From assembly GCF_018812025.1 (NCBI RefSeq), contig NC_063045.1, forward strand, positions 47,458,352-47,522,351: DNA of 64,000 nt. Direction: 5' to 3'. The translations under genes and the position numbers were made by a program. Each line of letters begins with the position of its first letter. Position 1 is the stretch's first letter. This document shows, piece by piece, positions 46,286 through 59,534 of this stretch. Under the pieces are notes generated by a model. The model worked only from the letters and a program-made list of their open reading frames with translations, had not been told where the DNA came from and did no database searches. This DNA is from Megalobrama amblycephala. Taxonomy: Eukaryota > Chordata > Actinopteri > Cypriniformes > Xenocyprididae.

Positions 46286-46827
46286 TAGGGATGGGTACCG
46301 AAACTCGGTACTAAATGGGCCTCAAGGTTAAAAACTACGAAAGACTGTAGTATTAATTAGCTCCAACGTAATCAGTTCTGCTTTTGGTACTGGAGAATTT
46401 CAGAAAATACATTTCCTATTTATTGCTCCATAAACATTGTCTTGCAAATTTTATTGCCAACCATTTTTAATTTGCTATAATATAAAGATACTTGGTCTAT
46501 GATGCGTTTTCGCTCTTCGCAATCCATAAGAGAGATCTCTCTCGCATCAGAGTCTGTGCCTCTCGCACGCTACAGCGCACACAACACGAATGCCCCTGCT
46601 TAATTAGTGACAATGGCGGAGAAATCTAAACATACGAAAGTGTGGTTACACTTCACTAGAGTCGATGCAGACAGTGCTCATTGCCACAAGTTTAACAAGA
46701 CTTTTGCTTGTAAGTGTGGAAAGACAAGCAGTTTGTCCAACATCTGTCAAAAGTGCATCAACACAAAGAAGCAATAAGAAAACCATTAAAAGTACTGGAC
46801 CGATAAGCAGTATGATACCTATCCCTA
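46286..46827. mobile_element. hAT-type element containing a BED-finger fossil
   Basis: 542 bp, ends TAGGGATGGGTACCGAAAC and TATGATACCTATCCCTA. The 8-bp flanks differ (GTAAAGAC, CTGAACAA), although both resemble the host repeat's CTGAAGAC, so the insertion is old or has recombined. It carries the start of a hAT transposase gene (46613-46777). Confidence 0.7.
46613..46777 (+). pseudogene. hAT transposase N-terminal BED zinc-finger fragment
   Basis: A 54-codon frame starting MAEKSKHTKVWLHFTRVDAD and continuing SAHCHKFNKTFACKCGKTSS matches the BED-type zinc finger at the N-terminus of hAT transposases (aromatic W/F pair, then a cysteine pair). Around 46740 the frame breaks: a one-base deletion shifts out the expected H-L...H zinc ligands, which remain readable in the neighbouring frame. 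The shifted frame ends at TAA 46775-46777. The catalytic domain is absent. This is a dead remnant inside the element at 46286-46827. Confidence 0.75.
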
Positions 46828-48685
46828 CTGAACAATGGAGTAATGGCGACTAAGCCATCAAAGGGATTAAATACATTTTAAAATGTATTAAAATAGAATG
46901 GATATTTTAATAATATTTCACAATATTACTGCTTTTACTGCATTTTTATAATATTTTGCGATTTGTTTTTTAAATATTATTTTTAACCTCTGTGCAGTGT
47001 TTAGATTAGGTAAGGTGTGTTTAAGGAGTGGATTCATATTCGCAGCACACACATATGCATACTTGCATTCTCTTTTGAGGGATTACCTCAGTAAACCTGT
47101 TAGACTTCAGGCCTGTGTTGTCCCCACCTTTGCTTATCCTGATGCCCGCCCTCTAGATCCTTCCGCACGGAAAACACAGACAGCCTTAGTAGCGCCGCTG
47201 GCTTCCTCTCCCCCCGCAGGTTTTTTAAGAATTCCAGCTCGTGAATAGACCCAAACCTTTCCTGTTCTGCGCTGTGTTGTCTTGCATGTGAGCAAAAGTG
47301 TCTTGTGGTTTCTCTATAATTAGAGGATCTGTGTGGAAGGGAGCTCGGAAGCTGGGCTCCGAGGAATGCCAGAGAACTTGTTTTGTTTTATTAGATTTTT
47401 ATTTATTTATTTGACTAACACACTCCAGCCATATATAGCTCTGTGTAGTTTGTGTGTGTGTTTGTGTAACTATGCTCAGTCACTATGCGGTTCTCCCATT
47501 GGCTGGCCGTGTTGTCACACCGTGCCGCTCTGTAACCAAACCCGATGCGTTTTAGCTGCTTACATCATCCTTCATACAGGTCAGAGCTGTGATCGTGTGC
47601 GCTCTTTCTCTCTCTCATGGTGGGTGTGAGCAGCAGATCTGTTACCATGGTTAATCCACAGATCCAGTGTGTTCTTTTATGGGCAGTGCTCGCAGGGGAG
47701 CCGGGTGATGCGTGAGCCAGTGCAGAACATGATGCATTCCCTGCACGTCACTGCACGTTACTCAACAATTATTGTGGTGTAGTGTCGCAGTCATACTGTA
47801 AAGGGTATTAAAGATGCATCTGTGATTTTTCTGTTTGCTTAGCAAGGCAGTGGAGGAGACAACTGCGGCTGCAACGCTCAATATATCCATCACGATACCT
47901 ATCTGCGTAAAACGGCGCACATTTCTGAATATCTGTACACACCCACAGAAATCTCACGTAATAAAATCATGCGCTTACATAGGCACAAAATCATTTGCAT
48001 GCAGAAATGCATGCACGGTCTCCTTGAGATGCACATCTATGACAAACTACAGGCTAGGATGTTTTATAGGGGTTTGCACACAACTGTCACAAACATTCAC
48101 ACACCAGCAGATGCAACATCTTTTCAGCAACGGGATTCCACAGAGAGTGAAGTGGCATGTGATCTGGTGTGTTTATCTATTATGAATGAACTTGCTGTAG
48201 CTATACTGCTAAAAGGATGAATTTCTCCACACCAGGTCCCTTGTTTCTTTGTCTTGGTCGTGACCAGACCCACACAGAATCTTTCTGCAGAATTGGGGCA
48301 TCTGTCATTTGCAAAGTTCAATAAATCGAGTCCCTCAATAAATACGTGGTCATTTATTAAAATGTTGTGATGGAACAGAAGTAGTGACAGGTTTTCTTCT
48401 GTATTGTCATCCAAGTCAAACAGATTATCAGAAAATAAAAGGATGTAAGGCGGGACTTGGCTGGATGGAGACAAATCTGAAGGTGAGATTGCAGTTGATG
48501 ATTGTAAGAAAAATGATTACATCATCAGAGAGAAATCTGTCAATTCACTGGAAGGTCCAGTTATGATATTTTGATTTAAAACTTAAATGAAATCATTAAG
48601 ATGCATTTCGAAAATAGATGGGGTGAATTTCCATTTCATGCCGACTTTAAAGATTTGGACCAATTTAATTATTTTAGCTTTGAAC

Positions 48686-49887
48686 TAGGGCTGCACGATT
48701 AATCAAAATTAAACCGCACGCGATTTGGCAAAGGCTGCGTTTTTTTTATGCGCACCTTGTCAGTGCAGCGCGGCTCTGTGATGAGAAGAAAATGCTGCTT
48801 CATCTGAAAGCCAGAGGGCACTCTCATGCAGAAACTCCAAATATGCCCTGCAGAAGTACGATAACACACGTCATTCCAGCAAATCCCAATGGGCATCTTA
48901 CTATCGCTGTAGCTGAATAAACAGAAGATTGAAACACTTTGATTGATTTAAACATGACTAATAAACACATGACTACGACAATATATTTAATGCTCTTCAC
49001 TGTATGGAATACTGTGAAATATGTTGTGTGGCTGTGTGCCTTATTCTGTTTAAGAAGCCACATCAACTCACAATCAACACATCAACACTCAACTGACGTT
49101 ATGAAGCGAGTTTGGAGTAAAAACATGTTGTTAAATATTGTCTTTTGTTGGACAAGAGTGTCATAAATGCTTCTCATGTTTGGAAAGATGTTTGACATGT
49201 TGCTTTTTCAAATGCATGTTATAAGCAACTCAAACTCGCAGTGCTTTTACTACTGATCACAGAGCTGTAGTTCACTGACAAGCTTTGCATAAAAAAAATA
49301 ATCGCAGCCTAAAGCTCGGGATACACTGGACGATTTTTGGCTGTCCCAGACGAAATATTGCCATTGTGAAACAATCGTGGCGATTTCTGTGATCGTGGCT
49401 CTTAATCGATGCTCCTATATTGTACAGTGAGAGAGGTTCAAAGACAGCCGTTTTCCCGGTCTTGCGACCAAAGATAGCCTATGGTAATTTTCTGACAGTG
49501 TCAGAAATTCAGCATGATCATCGCACAGTGTGTTTGTGTTTACCTCAAGCTCTTTTCCCTTCTTCTTTCGCCGCTTCCTTTTTTTCAGCACACGTCAAAA
49601 CTACAACTGCCAAAGTGTGATTCATCATGGTCTTTTTGTTAACTACTAGCGCATGCTGATGACGTTTGATTCTTCTATAGAAACTTGCATCGTAGCTCAC
49701 GAGTCAATAGGTGTCATCATCGTACAGTCTACATGCTTGTTGTACCCAAGTTTAATAGATCCATGTTGCACAGTGTGATAAAGTGATGATCTTATAGGAT
49801 TGCTAAAATCATGCGGTGTATTCCGGGCTTTAGCCAAATCAGTTTAAGAGTGATTTCATGTTAATTGCGATTAATCGTGCAGCCCTA
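48686..49887. mobile_element. hAT-type element, CTTTGAAC duplication
   Basis: 1202 bp, ends TAGGGCTGCACGATTAAT and its reverse complement, with perfect 8-bp duplications CTTTGAAC (48678-48685, 49888-49895). It is itself interrupted by a Harbinger-like MITE at 49313-49829. No transposase frame is recognised. Confidence 0.92.
49313..49829. mobile_element. Harbinger-like MITE nested in a hAT element
   Basis: 517 bp with inverted ends AGCTCGGGATACACTGG and its diverged partner GCGGTGTATTCCGGGCT. The flanks are TAA and TTA, compatible with a mutated TWA duplication. The internal ACGATTTT motif near the end resembles the element at 40948. Confidence 0.6.
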
Positions 49888-52577
49888 CTTTGAACATAAT
49901 TCTGCAGATATTCCTCAAAAATGAGTGTAGAAAAAAAATCTGCAGATTCTGTCTGGGCCTTTTCCGTGTTATTGCAATTTGGCTGGGAATGTAACAGTAG
50001 ATCCCATGTGTGTGCACACAGTTTGTCCTTGTTTCATATTCAAGTTCAAAGGCATGTCCAGATTACATCATTATATAGTCTGATATCCATTTTTCTACCC
50101 TTCACTCCTGGACAGCTTCAGATAAACACAGTGTAGTAAATCTGGAACATTCAGGGTGGGTCTAGAAGATCGCTGTAAATTTAGAACCCTGCCCAGGCTA
50201 CAGCTCCCAGCTCCTCTCTGCTGCTTTCTGAGCTCAGTTCCACAAGACTGATGTGAGATTCCTGACATTCCAGAACTCCTACTCTCAGTTCCCATTCCAG
50301 TACTCCACTCACACACTTATTGACGCTACACACTGGTCATAGATATCAATGGTGAATGCTGAATTTTTCAACTCTCTCCAGTTTTATTCTGTTCTTTTTC
50401 CGCCTCTTCATTCTCATCCATCTCGTCTCCCTCTCCTCAGATGCTCACTGCACTCTGACCTTGACCCTGTACATTGACTTCATCAGAAGCTCCTATCTTT
50501 GCTCTAAGGAGTGTGTGTGGAGAATGTCTGCAGCGAATAGATTTACAATCCGTGGAGATGTTCCAGGGTCTCCGGTCTGGCACCTCCCTCTATTTTCAAA
50601 AATCATGTTGATTAAAAAAAAAAGTCCCCCAAGTTTAATTTTGAGGGTGGAATTTATGGGAGGTATATTGAGAAAGTCAGGGTGTTCTGGCTCACTTTAG
50701 AGGGGTTTGTTGGCTCAAGGAGCATTACAGAGTAGATCTACATCAGCTTACATGCAAAAGTGTACAAAGAAAATGAGCACCCATACATATTGCATTTAAA
50801 ATCAGTCTCCATGATAGTTGTTTTAAAAAAAAAGTCTTGAATTTTTGTAGCTTAGAAATTACTTGCCTCACTTTTTAAAATCCACATACAGTCTCTAGGG
50901 AGCACTGCTATTAATTGTTTTCCATTTATTAGTTTTATAGCAAATTTTACATTAAAGCATAATTCAAAACCCATCCCTGTGTGGCTGTTTGTCAAGATTG
51001 AGAGTCTCTATGGCTTTGAGCCAATCAGGTCCTCTTTTAGTTAGAACATTGGCTTTGTATTTAGTGAAAGCCTGTTACATAAGATCAATAAACATTTAAT
51101 TAGCATAAGTGACTGTTGACTAACTAACATTTTGTTTGAGAAACGTCCAGCCGGGTTTGTTCAGCTGTTATGATGAGGCAAACCGTAAAAGCGTGCAGAA
51201 TATGAGCTCTAGTCGTCTAATCTAGAGGCTTTTTAAGTTCTGTTATTGACTCTGAGCACTTCGTTTAAAGGCCACGCTTTATGAATGAGTGAGAGGATGT
51301 CCTTCTCTCTCTTTGTGTGTATAAAGGCTTTGTTTGCAGGATCTTTGATAGATGCAGTAGACCTTGTATGTTTGTGTGTTAACTGCCATTGCTCTGTGGT
51401 TGACTGCTTTAATCTGAAGGTATTTCAGAGAGTCTCAGTTCTCTATTTGTGGTAATTGTGTTGCTGTTAGTAATGCACTTCAGTACAGTGGCTGATGTCT
51501 TCCAGGGGTTTGGTTTATAGAGAGGCAGTGTAACGGCATGTTCCTTCAGTTGATCACCTGATCTTGCTATTGCTATTGGTCAGGTGACGGAAGACAGACG
51601 GTTTGTCATGTGGTTTAGACACATGTGGCATGTTAGAGGGATAGTTAACCCATGAATTTGATGTTTTGACCTGACTGTCTCCACATCATCTTTCTTGTTT
51701 TACATTGTTTAACACACTTATTTATATACCATTATAGTGTTAATTGTTTATATTTTCAGTTTCATTTGTTTTAGTAGCGCTTGTCTTTTTATTTTATTTT
51801 TTATATTTGTACTTTATTTTTAGTTTAAATTCGAGTACTAAAATTACTATTCAGTTAATTGCTAAAGCAACATTTCATCTAATAGGCAAGTGTTTCATCT
51901 AATATTTATATTTTATTTTAGCATTATTTCAATTAAGAAAAACTTTTTTTATTATTATTATATAGTTTTAAGATTAGTTAACAATGTCAACACATTCAAA
52001 TGACTGAAGCAGGATTTATCCAGCAGCTCTTTGAACATTCTTCATGACAAAACAGTTAAATGTGAATTATGTTGAATGCTTAGACAGAGAAGCTTTTCAG
52101 ATGACTTGGCCACAGGGGTGCAGACACCACCTGTTTGCCTGTGCCTGGGTGTGCTGCATGTGTAAAGTCGTTGAATTGAGATGTGAAGTGTATTTGTGGG
52201 TTTTGTTGTAGGAGTTTGCTACGCCCTGACCAGAGCCACTGCTTTCAGGAAGTCAGTAACAGCCCAACACTACAACTGTGGAATGTTACCTCTTTTTTTT
52301 TTTCTTTCTCATGCTGTTTTTCTCACCACAAGCTGTTTAATTTTTTTTTCCCTAATGCTCTTTTTTCATTCTGCTAATTTTCGCCCCTCTAAATCTCATT
52401 GGATTATCTGTTTGGGACCTCTTTTCTCTTTTTTTCTTTCTTGTTTTTTTAGATGGAAATGCACAGTCATCATAATTAGCTAGTGCTATCAGGAGTAGCT
52501 GGTGTCCTGAATTCTATTTTTGTCTTCGGTTGACTGGTGCGGGGACCATAAAACTGTTTTGCAGTTATGTTTGTTAA

Positions 52578-52972
52578 AAATACACTGCCATTCAAAAGTT
52601 TGTAACATTTTTTATGTTTTTATAAGAAGTCTTGTGCTCACCAAGGCTGCACTTTTTTTGATTAAACATACACTACAAACAGTAATATTATTAAATATTA
52701 TTACAATTTCAAATATTTTAATATCATTTAAAAAATAATTTATTCCTGTGATGCAAATCAGAATTGTCAGCAGCCATTACTCCAGTCTTCAGTGTCGCAT
52801 GATCTTTCAGAAATCAATCTAATTTGCTGATTTCAACAGAACACCATTTGAAATGGAAATATTTTGTAACATATAAATGTCTTTACTTTCACTTGATCAA
52901 TTTAATGCCATTGCTGAAGTTTGTTTCTTTAAAAAAAAAATTGTACTGACCTTAAAATTTTGAACCGTTTAA
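52578..52972 (+). repeat. Complete common cyprinid repeat
   Basis: About 395 bp running from TACACTGCCATTCAAAAGTTT to GTACTGACCTTAAAATTTTG. The ends are roughly inverted, and the middle has ACTCCAGTCTTCAGTGTC and GATCAATTTAATGCC. This is the best uninterrupted copy in the window and serves as reference for the split ones. Confidence 0.8.
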
Positions 52973-54895
52973 GTATTTAGTCGTTTTTTTCTTTGTGACA
53001 AAAAGTACAACCACTTGCAGAATCATATAAAGTATAAAGTCCCTCTGTCTAAAAAAGGTGAAGACAAAATTTTATTCATCTTAGTTAAACATCTGATGAT
53101 GAATTGCCCACTTAGAGATAAGGTGTCTGAAGATGCCAATAGTTGTTGCTCTGTTTGTTTATTTTCTCATTTCCAAAGACAATTTTTTTTATTTTCATTT
53201 GTTGAGTGGTAATTTTGGACTGGTGTGAACTTGGGCTGGAACAGTGGTTACAGGTCATGTTTTTGTTTTGGGGCTGGTCAGTGAGGCACACACTGATCGC
53301 TCTGTCTGCCACTGAATAGAGAACTTCAGGAGCATGCTGTTATTGAGCACACTGTGTGTGTAGACCATGTGATCAAATCTGATGGTGCAGCAGTATTGAG
53401 CTCGCTCAGAGAGCCTCCTTTTGTGTGCATTGTTATAGAGAACGTTTAAGATCTGTGTGCGGCTAAAATAACGTCAGATGGCAGTTGTGCTAATATCTCT
53501 ACAGGGGGCAGCCTGCAGTAAAACATCCTCCCACTATGGCTGGACCAGCGACACATCCATAGCCACTTTATTATATATCCAGAATAAGTGTTGTGGAACT
53601 AAACCTGGGTGCACACTGTACGATTTATAATAGTCCTTTACTATTGTTGCTTGTCAGACTGTACATGATCCCTGCTGTAATCCATGTCACACTGTAGGAT
53701 CTCAGTTTTCATTAATGTCAGACTGTTTGGCAGTCAAGACGTGTTTAAAAAAACGGACGCACGCAAGAAGATTCGTCCGGGGTTTTACGTCAATCCGTGA
53801 CAAGTTCGTGTTATTACTCTGCTGATGGTGAACATGTCAAACTAGTGATCAAAGACTTCAGATTTTGGCCTAGGATCAGAGGAATCTTTTAGCATTTACA
53901 AAAATTTACATTTACAGAAAGACAGCCAAATTGTGGCCAAAATTGTACAGTGCAAGACTTATTATATTATGTTCTCTAGACATAGCTTGTGTCCCTCCTT
54001 CATTGCAAGTTGTCATTTTAGCATCTTCTTGGTCAAAATCATTAAGACTGATTGCTTAGAAAAAAAGTAAAAACGTACCCCTTGAATGCATGAATTTAAG
54101 GTGTTATTCATGTTTGTTGCACAAACTTTGTTTGAGTTACCAATCAAAGTTTGATATTTCAGTTTGGGGCTTGTTAAGATCTCGACCCCCAAGTATGAGC
54201 GATAGTAATTGCAACAATTGCCATAGCAAGCATAATGAGTTCATGCAGGAACTTTTTATTTTATTTTACAAATGTTACCTTTTAAAGCACAATGCAGTGG
54301 CATTTCATGGAAATACAAGAGGGTTTTTTTTTTTTTTTTGGTTAAGCAATTTCGCCAGTGGACTACTTTTGTTTTAAGATGCTTTAATGCCTGCGATGAT
54401 TCCAGATCAGCAGAGCAACTCTAATGCACCGTGGAACGAAGGATTTTAAGCACATATTAGGAAGCTGGTGTAGTTTGGACTGATTTTCACAGAGCTCAGG
54501 CTTTACAGAGCTCAGAGTGTGACTAATGTAGAAGAAGTGTTATTGTTCCTTTACATATATTAGAGAGCCTCATGCATATTCATGAGGAGAAGGGTCAAAC
54601 ACAGTGTAATCCTTGAGGTCAAAGAGCAGGCGCTTGCATCTCAATGATGTGTGATGTTTCTCACGTGTTTGAAATGTTGACAATTCTGTTTAGTTACAAA
54701 TGAATAAGATTTTTCTTAGGCGTGTAATGATCACATCAGATGGCAGATAAATGATTCACAAGATTGCAGTGACGCTGATTATGACTCATTCTGTAAATGC
54801 ATTAGAAATCCAATCAGATGATAAGTCCTTAGTAGTTGGGTTTTTATGATTAATCCGTTTTTTTCTTTCTTGTTGAAGCACATGTTGCTGCTTAA

Positions 54896-55255
<360 letters not shown>

Positions 55256-55451
55256 TAAAATACAGAAATAATGTTAAAGACCTTTTCCTGTTGTAGTTAC
55301 TTGGGGAAGAGGGAAGTGTTCTTCATTACCAGTAACATGAGCAGGGCTTGACGTCCTGATGGTGGCTTCTGCACATCCTTAAATCCTGAAATGCTCAAAC
55401 AGAAACAAACTGTATGATTTAATGTTTTTTTTTTATTGAGCAAACCTTTAA

Positions 55452-55845
55452 AGGTGCGCTAGAAACAGTTTTTACAAGATGTAATATAAGTCTAAGGTGT
55501 CCCCTGAATGTGTCTGTGAAGTTTCAGCTCAAAATACCCCATAGATTTTTAAAAAAAAAACTTTTTAACTGCCTATTTTGGAGCATCATTAACTATGCAC
55601 CGATTCTGGCTGCGGCCCCTTTGCACGCTCCCTATATTGGGGGCGTACATATTAATGATCCCGACTGTTATGTAACAGTCGGTGTTATGTTGAGATTCGC
55701 CTGTTCTTCGGAGGTCTTTTAAACAAATGAGATTTACACAAGGAGGAAGCAATGGTGTTTGAGACTCACTGTATGTCATTTCCATGTACTGAACTTGTTA
55801 TTCAACTATGCCAAGGTAGATTCAATTTTTGATTCTAGGGCACCT
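55452..55845. mobile_element. TTAA-flanked non-autonomous element
   Basis: 394 bp, ends AGGTGCGCTAGAA and TTCTAGGGCACCT, flanked on both sides by TTAA (55448-55451, 55846-55849). TTAA duplications occur in piggyBac and Kolobok transposons. The AGGTG terminus favours the latter, but this is inference. No coding capacity. Confidence 0.75.
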
Positions 55846-56370
55846 TTAAGTTCCAGAAAAGCGGAATTATGTGGTCCTTCCAAAAGGCTGTTAGTGACGG
55901 TAACTTTAACCCTTTGACGTGTACTGTCACACTGGTCCGACAGATCCGATTCTCTGAATTGCGGTGCAAACTAACATGGCGGCGCCCATTCGCACATTAT
56001 AGATCAGCTAACATTATTATGATAAATGTTTTTAACGACAGAACGCATTCACTTATACATATTTGAGAATCGGAATATCAGGTAGTTGATGCTATAGCTA
56101 ACAATTGTGAATATTTTGAACAAAAAAGGAAAAAGGAAATAAAAGCGATACATCTGTCATGCAGGGCTGTTGTGGCTGCGGTGTGTCACATGACAAGGCA
56201 TCACCATGGAAATAATAAAGTGAAACGTTCTAAAACAATGGTTGCCTCAAACTCATGCTGGGGGGTCAGCTAGAATATTTTAAACTGAAGTGTGAATAGG
56301 TTAAGGATTTGCCATTTATGAACATGTGCCTGGGTGGGAAATCATCGCACTTCAGAAGATTTAGGCCTAT

Positions 56371-57145
56371 TTAAAGGCACAGTATGTAAGGTTTGCCGCT
56401 AGAGGTTGCTTATTCAAAAAAAAGGCATAGCTTGATGAAGCCATAAATGAGCATGAAATCATGGAGTTGTTGTCTTCACCTCCACAGCCAATGGAAAGCA
56501 ACCCGACAGGACTCAGGCAGAAATCATGTTCATGGATGAGCTAATGTATTAAAGTTACTGTGGTAAAAAGCAGGGCAGGGGGGCGAGAGCATGCAACATT
56601 TTACGCTGCTGTTTTTATTATGCCTATATGCCGCAGTCTGTCGCTGCCGCTCGTTTAGTTTATGTATATTTTAAGATTACAGTTACGTTAAACGTCCACC
56701 GCCTCCTTCCCTGAACTTTGTTACTGTTACGTTTGATCACTTGTTACACATTCACACATGGCAGCACATAAAAAACAGAATGGTGTATGAATGCAGCTGT
56801 ATTAAACACAAAATGTGGGACATCGTTCCAGCCCTCGTATATAACCGTGATTAGTTTTCTGTCGATAAAGTTATCCAAACAGTTGCTCACCTGTCTAATA
56901 AAATGCATAATATATTAAAGCATCTTTGGTGTTTCCATGGTTTTATGGAAGTAAAACCGTAAATCGAGGGTAGCGTGGATTTGACGTCACTGACAGGCAA
57001 TGCAATGACACAGGCCATTACATTGGTTAAAATTGTTGATTTCTCTGGAATTGTTGGAAACATGTAAGTACACAAGTCAGAAAAATATCTAACATTGTTC
57101 TAGTGGTTTTTGGAAATTTTAATCTAAAAATCTTACTTGCTGTGC
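56371..57145. mobile_element. Element with AAAGGCACAGTATGTAAG end
   Basis: Left end TTAAAGGCACAGTATGTAAG; right end CTTACTTGCTGTGC is the diverged inverse. It is related to the element at 11739, which starts similarly. It shows no transposase. The boundaries are approximate. Confidence 0.55.
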
Positions 57146-57689
57146 TCCGTTTCTTTTATGTCTCCAAGGACTATCAATGGGAACTATTACTTGTGACGCA
57201 CACTTTTAAATGGATTGCATCCAGTATTGTGTATTTTAGCTTGGCTGGAATGCTGTATTGACCAATTTGCATCCAGAACCATGCACTAGATCACATCTGA
57301 TGTTGTTTTGCATAATTGAAATCGTTTGTGTTCCTGCGAATTAAAGTTTTAAAACATAATTCATCCTTTTGATGGGAAATAACCTTTGCAGTGAATCAGG
57401 AATGTGTGATGTGTCAATTGGAACCAGCTGACCTTTTTCTCACTCGCCCGCTCTCTCTCGATCTCCTTTGGTCTGCTGCTCACCGTTTCTGACAGTCTCG
57501 GATTAGTGAGCGTGTGAGTGTTGCGACTATGACCTCATAAAGAGCAGTGAGAGGGGTGTAATGAACTCATAGCTCACTTAACTGAGCAGAAGAGAGAGAG
57601 AGAGACTGGTAGTGTACAGATTGCTTGACAGAATAAATGTGAGGTGAACAGTGTGATATTGGAATACATTTGTTTGCCTATTTGTCTGA

Positions 57690-58420
57690 AAATTGCTTTA
57701 TATCTGTGTGATGCCCCCAATCAAATGTGGACCAGAGCTGCAGACCTCTTTCTAACGATGGCCGACATGCGGATACCTCTTTAGTGGATTCAATGCTTCG
57801 AGCTCCCCTGCAATGCAAATTCTGACCTTCCGCCCTGCCACCTGCCTGAAGAGCTCGATGCCAGGCTTCCTTTCTGTAAATATTTTGTGTATCTCAACAG
57901 AGTCTTTTCTGATGCGCTGCGACGAGCCCGCGGTCCAGAGGCCAAACTAATTCTGGCCCCGTCACCTTGGCTCAATCAGGGAGCTGTCGGATATTAAAAG
58001 AGCCATTTTTGCCTGGAGAGACATTCTGCGAACGAGCCGTGTTTGTTTTGTTACATCTGGTCAGCTTGGTTTTTCTTGAAATAATGCAGTTTGGAGGCTT
58101 TTGTCTTAAAGCCAGTGTTGATAAAGGACAGTGATCTCTGTTATAGCGTGTAGGTTTAAGCCACTGAAACCCATTAAAGATGAATCGTGCCACCTTTCCA
58201 TTTGTACAGCCCCCCTCCCCGTTCCCGCTTCCCATACCTCTTCCGGATGGACGGAGGTGTCCTCTGTCATTGCGGCTTTTATGGATTTGTGTGATGAAGG
58301 CCATGGAATGAGCCGGCTAATGGAAGGACACGTCCCCCTCTCTTTTTCTCCCTGGAAGCTCCTTTCTCCTCCTAACCCCTCATATGTAGATCAATATATC
58401 AAGTACAATATGAGATTTCC
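57690..58420. other. Repeat-free GC-richer island in intron 4
   Basis: Contrasts with the surrounding AT-rich repeats. It contains ATGCAAAT (octamer-like, 57813-57820) and long stretches without low complexity. Frames on both strands have no homology that I recognise. It is a candidate conserved non-coding element; sequence alone cannot prove this. Confidence 0.3.
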
Positions 58421-59534
58421 TTGAGAAAATTTGTGACCTCATATGTCAGTGTTTAGTTGTTTTTTTTTTTGGCATGAAAACGGCATGTAACAGAGCTGTT
58501 CTTGAGAAACTGAAGTGTTTTTCTAAGATACCAATAGGGTGAAAACTGATGCTGTTGCTTCCATATTTGTGCTTCACCCTTTCTTGCTCTCTCTCCTTGT
58601 CTTTTTCTTTCATCCTGTTTCTGTCTCTCTCCCTCTGAGTGACCTGTTTATTTAAGTTGGTTTATGGGCTCAGAATGAGTACTGCTTGGCAGTAACTGGA
58701 GGCTGTGTTGATATGAAAGGGTTTCAGAAAGTGTCTGAGAGAAAGGAGGAAGGAAAAAGACCCGGCTGCAGTGGAGGAGTCATTTAAGACCACAGTTAAT
58801 GAGGAACAGAAGTGCAGAGAGTGGTTGAGAGAGAGCCAGGCGGGAGTGTTTGTACAGTGTTCCCCGCTTCATAGACTCATTTGCTTTGGCCCTGTTCTGA
58901 TTACACGCTCTTCACTCTTCATGTGTTTCTTCTACATATGCTGGGCTTTTTACATTGGAAGAACCAGCAACTTTCCAAGGACAACTCCAGATAAATGCCA
59001 CTTGATTGTACTTTTTAGCAGAGGTTCTTTTGCCATAACATGTTAACACAAGTACTTACATGATGGGTAAATTGCTCAAGGGCAGAATGGTTAAATGGTT
59101 ATGCCCCGATGTATGCTGCATGGTCTTGGTAATTCCTTTTGTTCACTAGCTAGTGTTGTCAATCATGATTTTTTTTTTTTTTTTGTATGTGTGTGTGAGC
59201 TTTTAGATATACAATTCATTCCAGTTAACAACTGAATTTTCCCCTTCATGTCTTTCACAGTGTAAGCTTAATGCACAAAACTTTCCTTTTGGTTTTCTTT
59301 TTGTCTTTTGTACAGAAATATTGCATAAAATAGAATGAACTAATATTTTAAATATTAAAATTTTGGTTGCATTTTATTTTATAGTATGTGCACTTACGTG
59401 TACTTACACTGTACTTACCTAAGAAAGTAGCGGTTAATATAAGGTAACTACATGGGTTTAGGGGTAGGTTCAGGGGTTAGTACCTAGTTATTACCCAGTT
59501 ATTCTAATTGTAATAAGTAATAAGTACTATTAAC

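Larger units (their letters stand above)
46075..46980 (-). repeat. Common cyprinid repeat (inverted) interrupted by a hAT element
   Basis: Reverse-orientation copy: ATGATTTCTGAAGGAACATG before and CAATGGAGTAATGGCGACTA after the element at 46286-46827 correspond to the ATGTGACACTGAAGACTGGAG region of the consensus. Confidence 0.65.
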
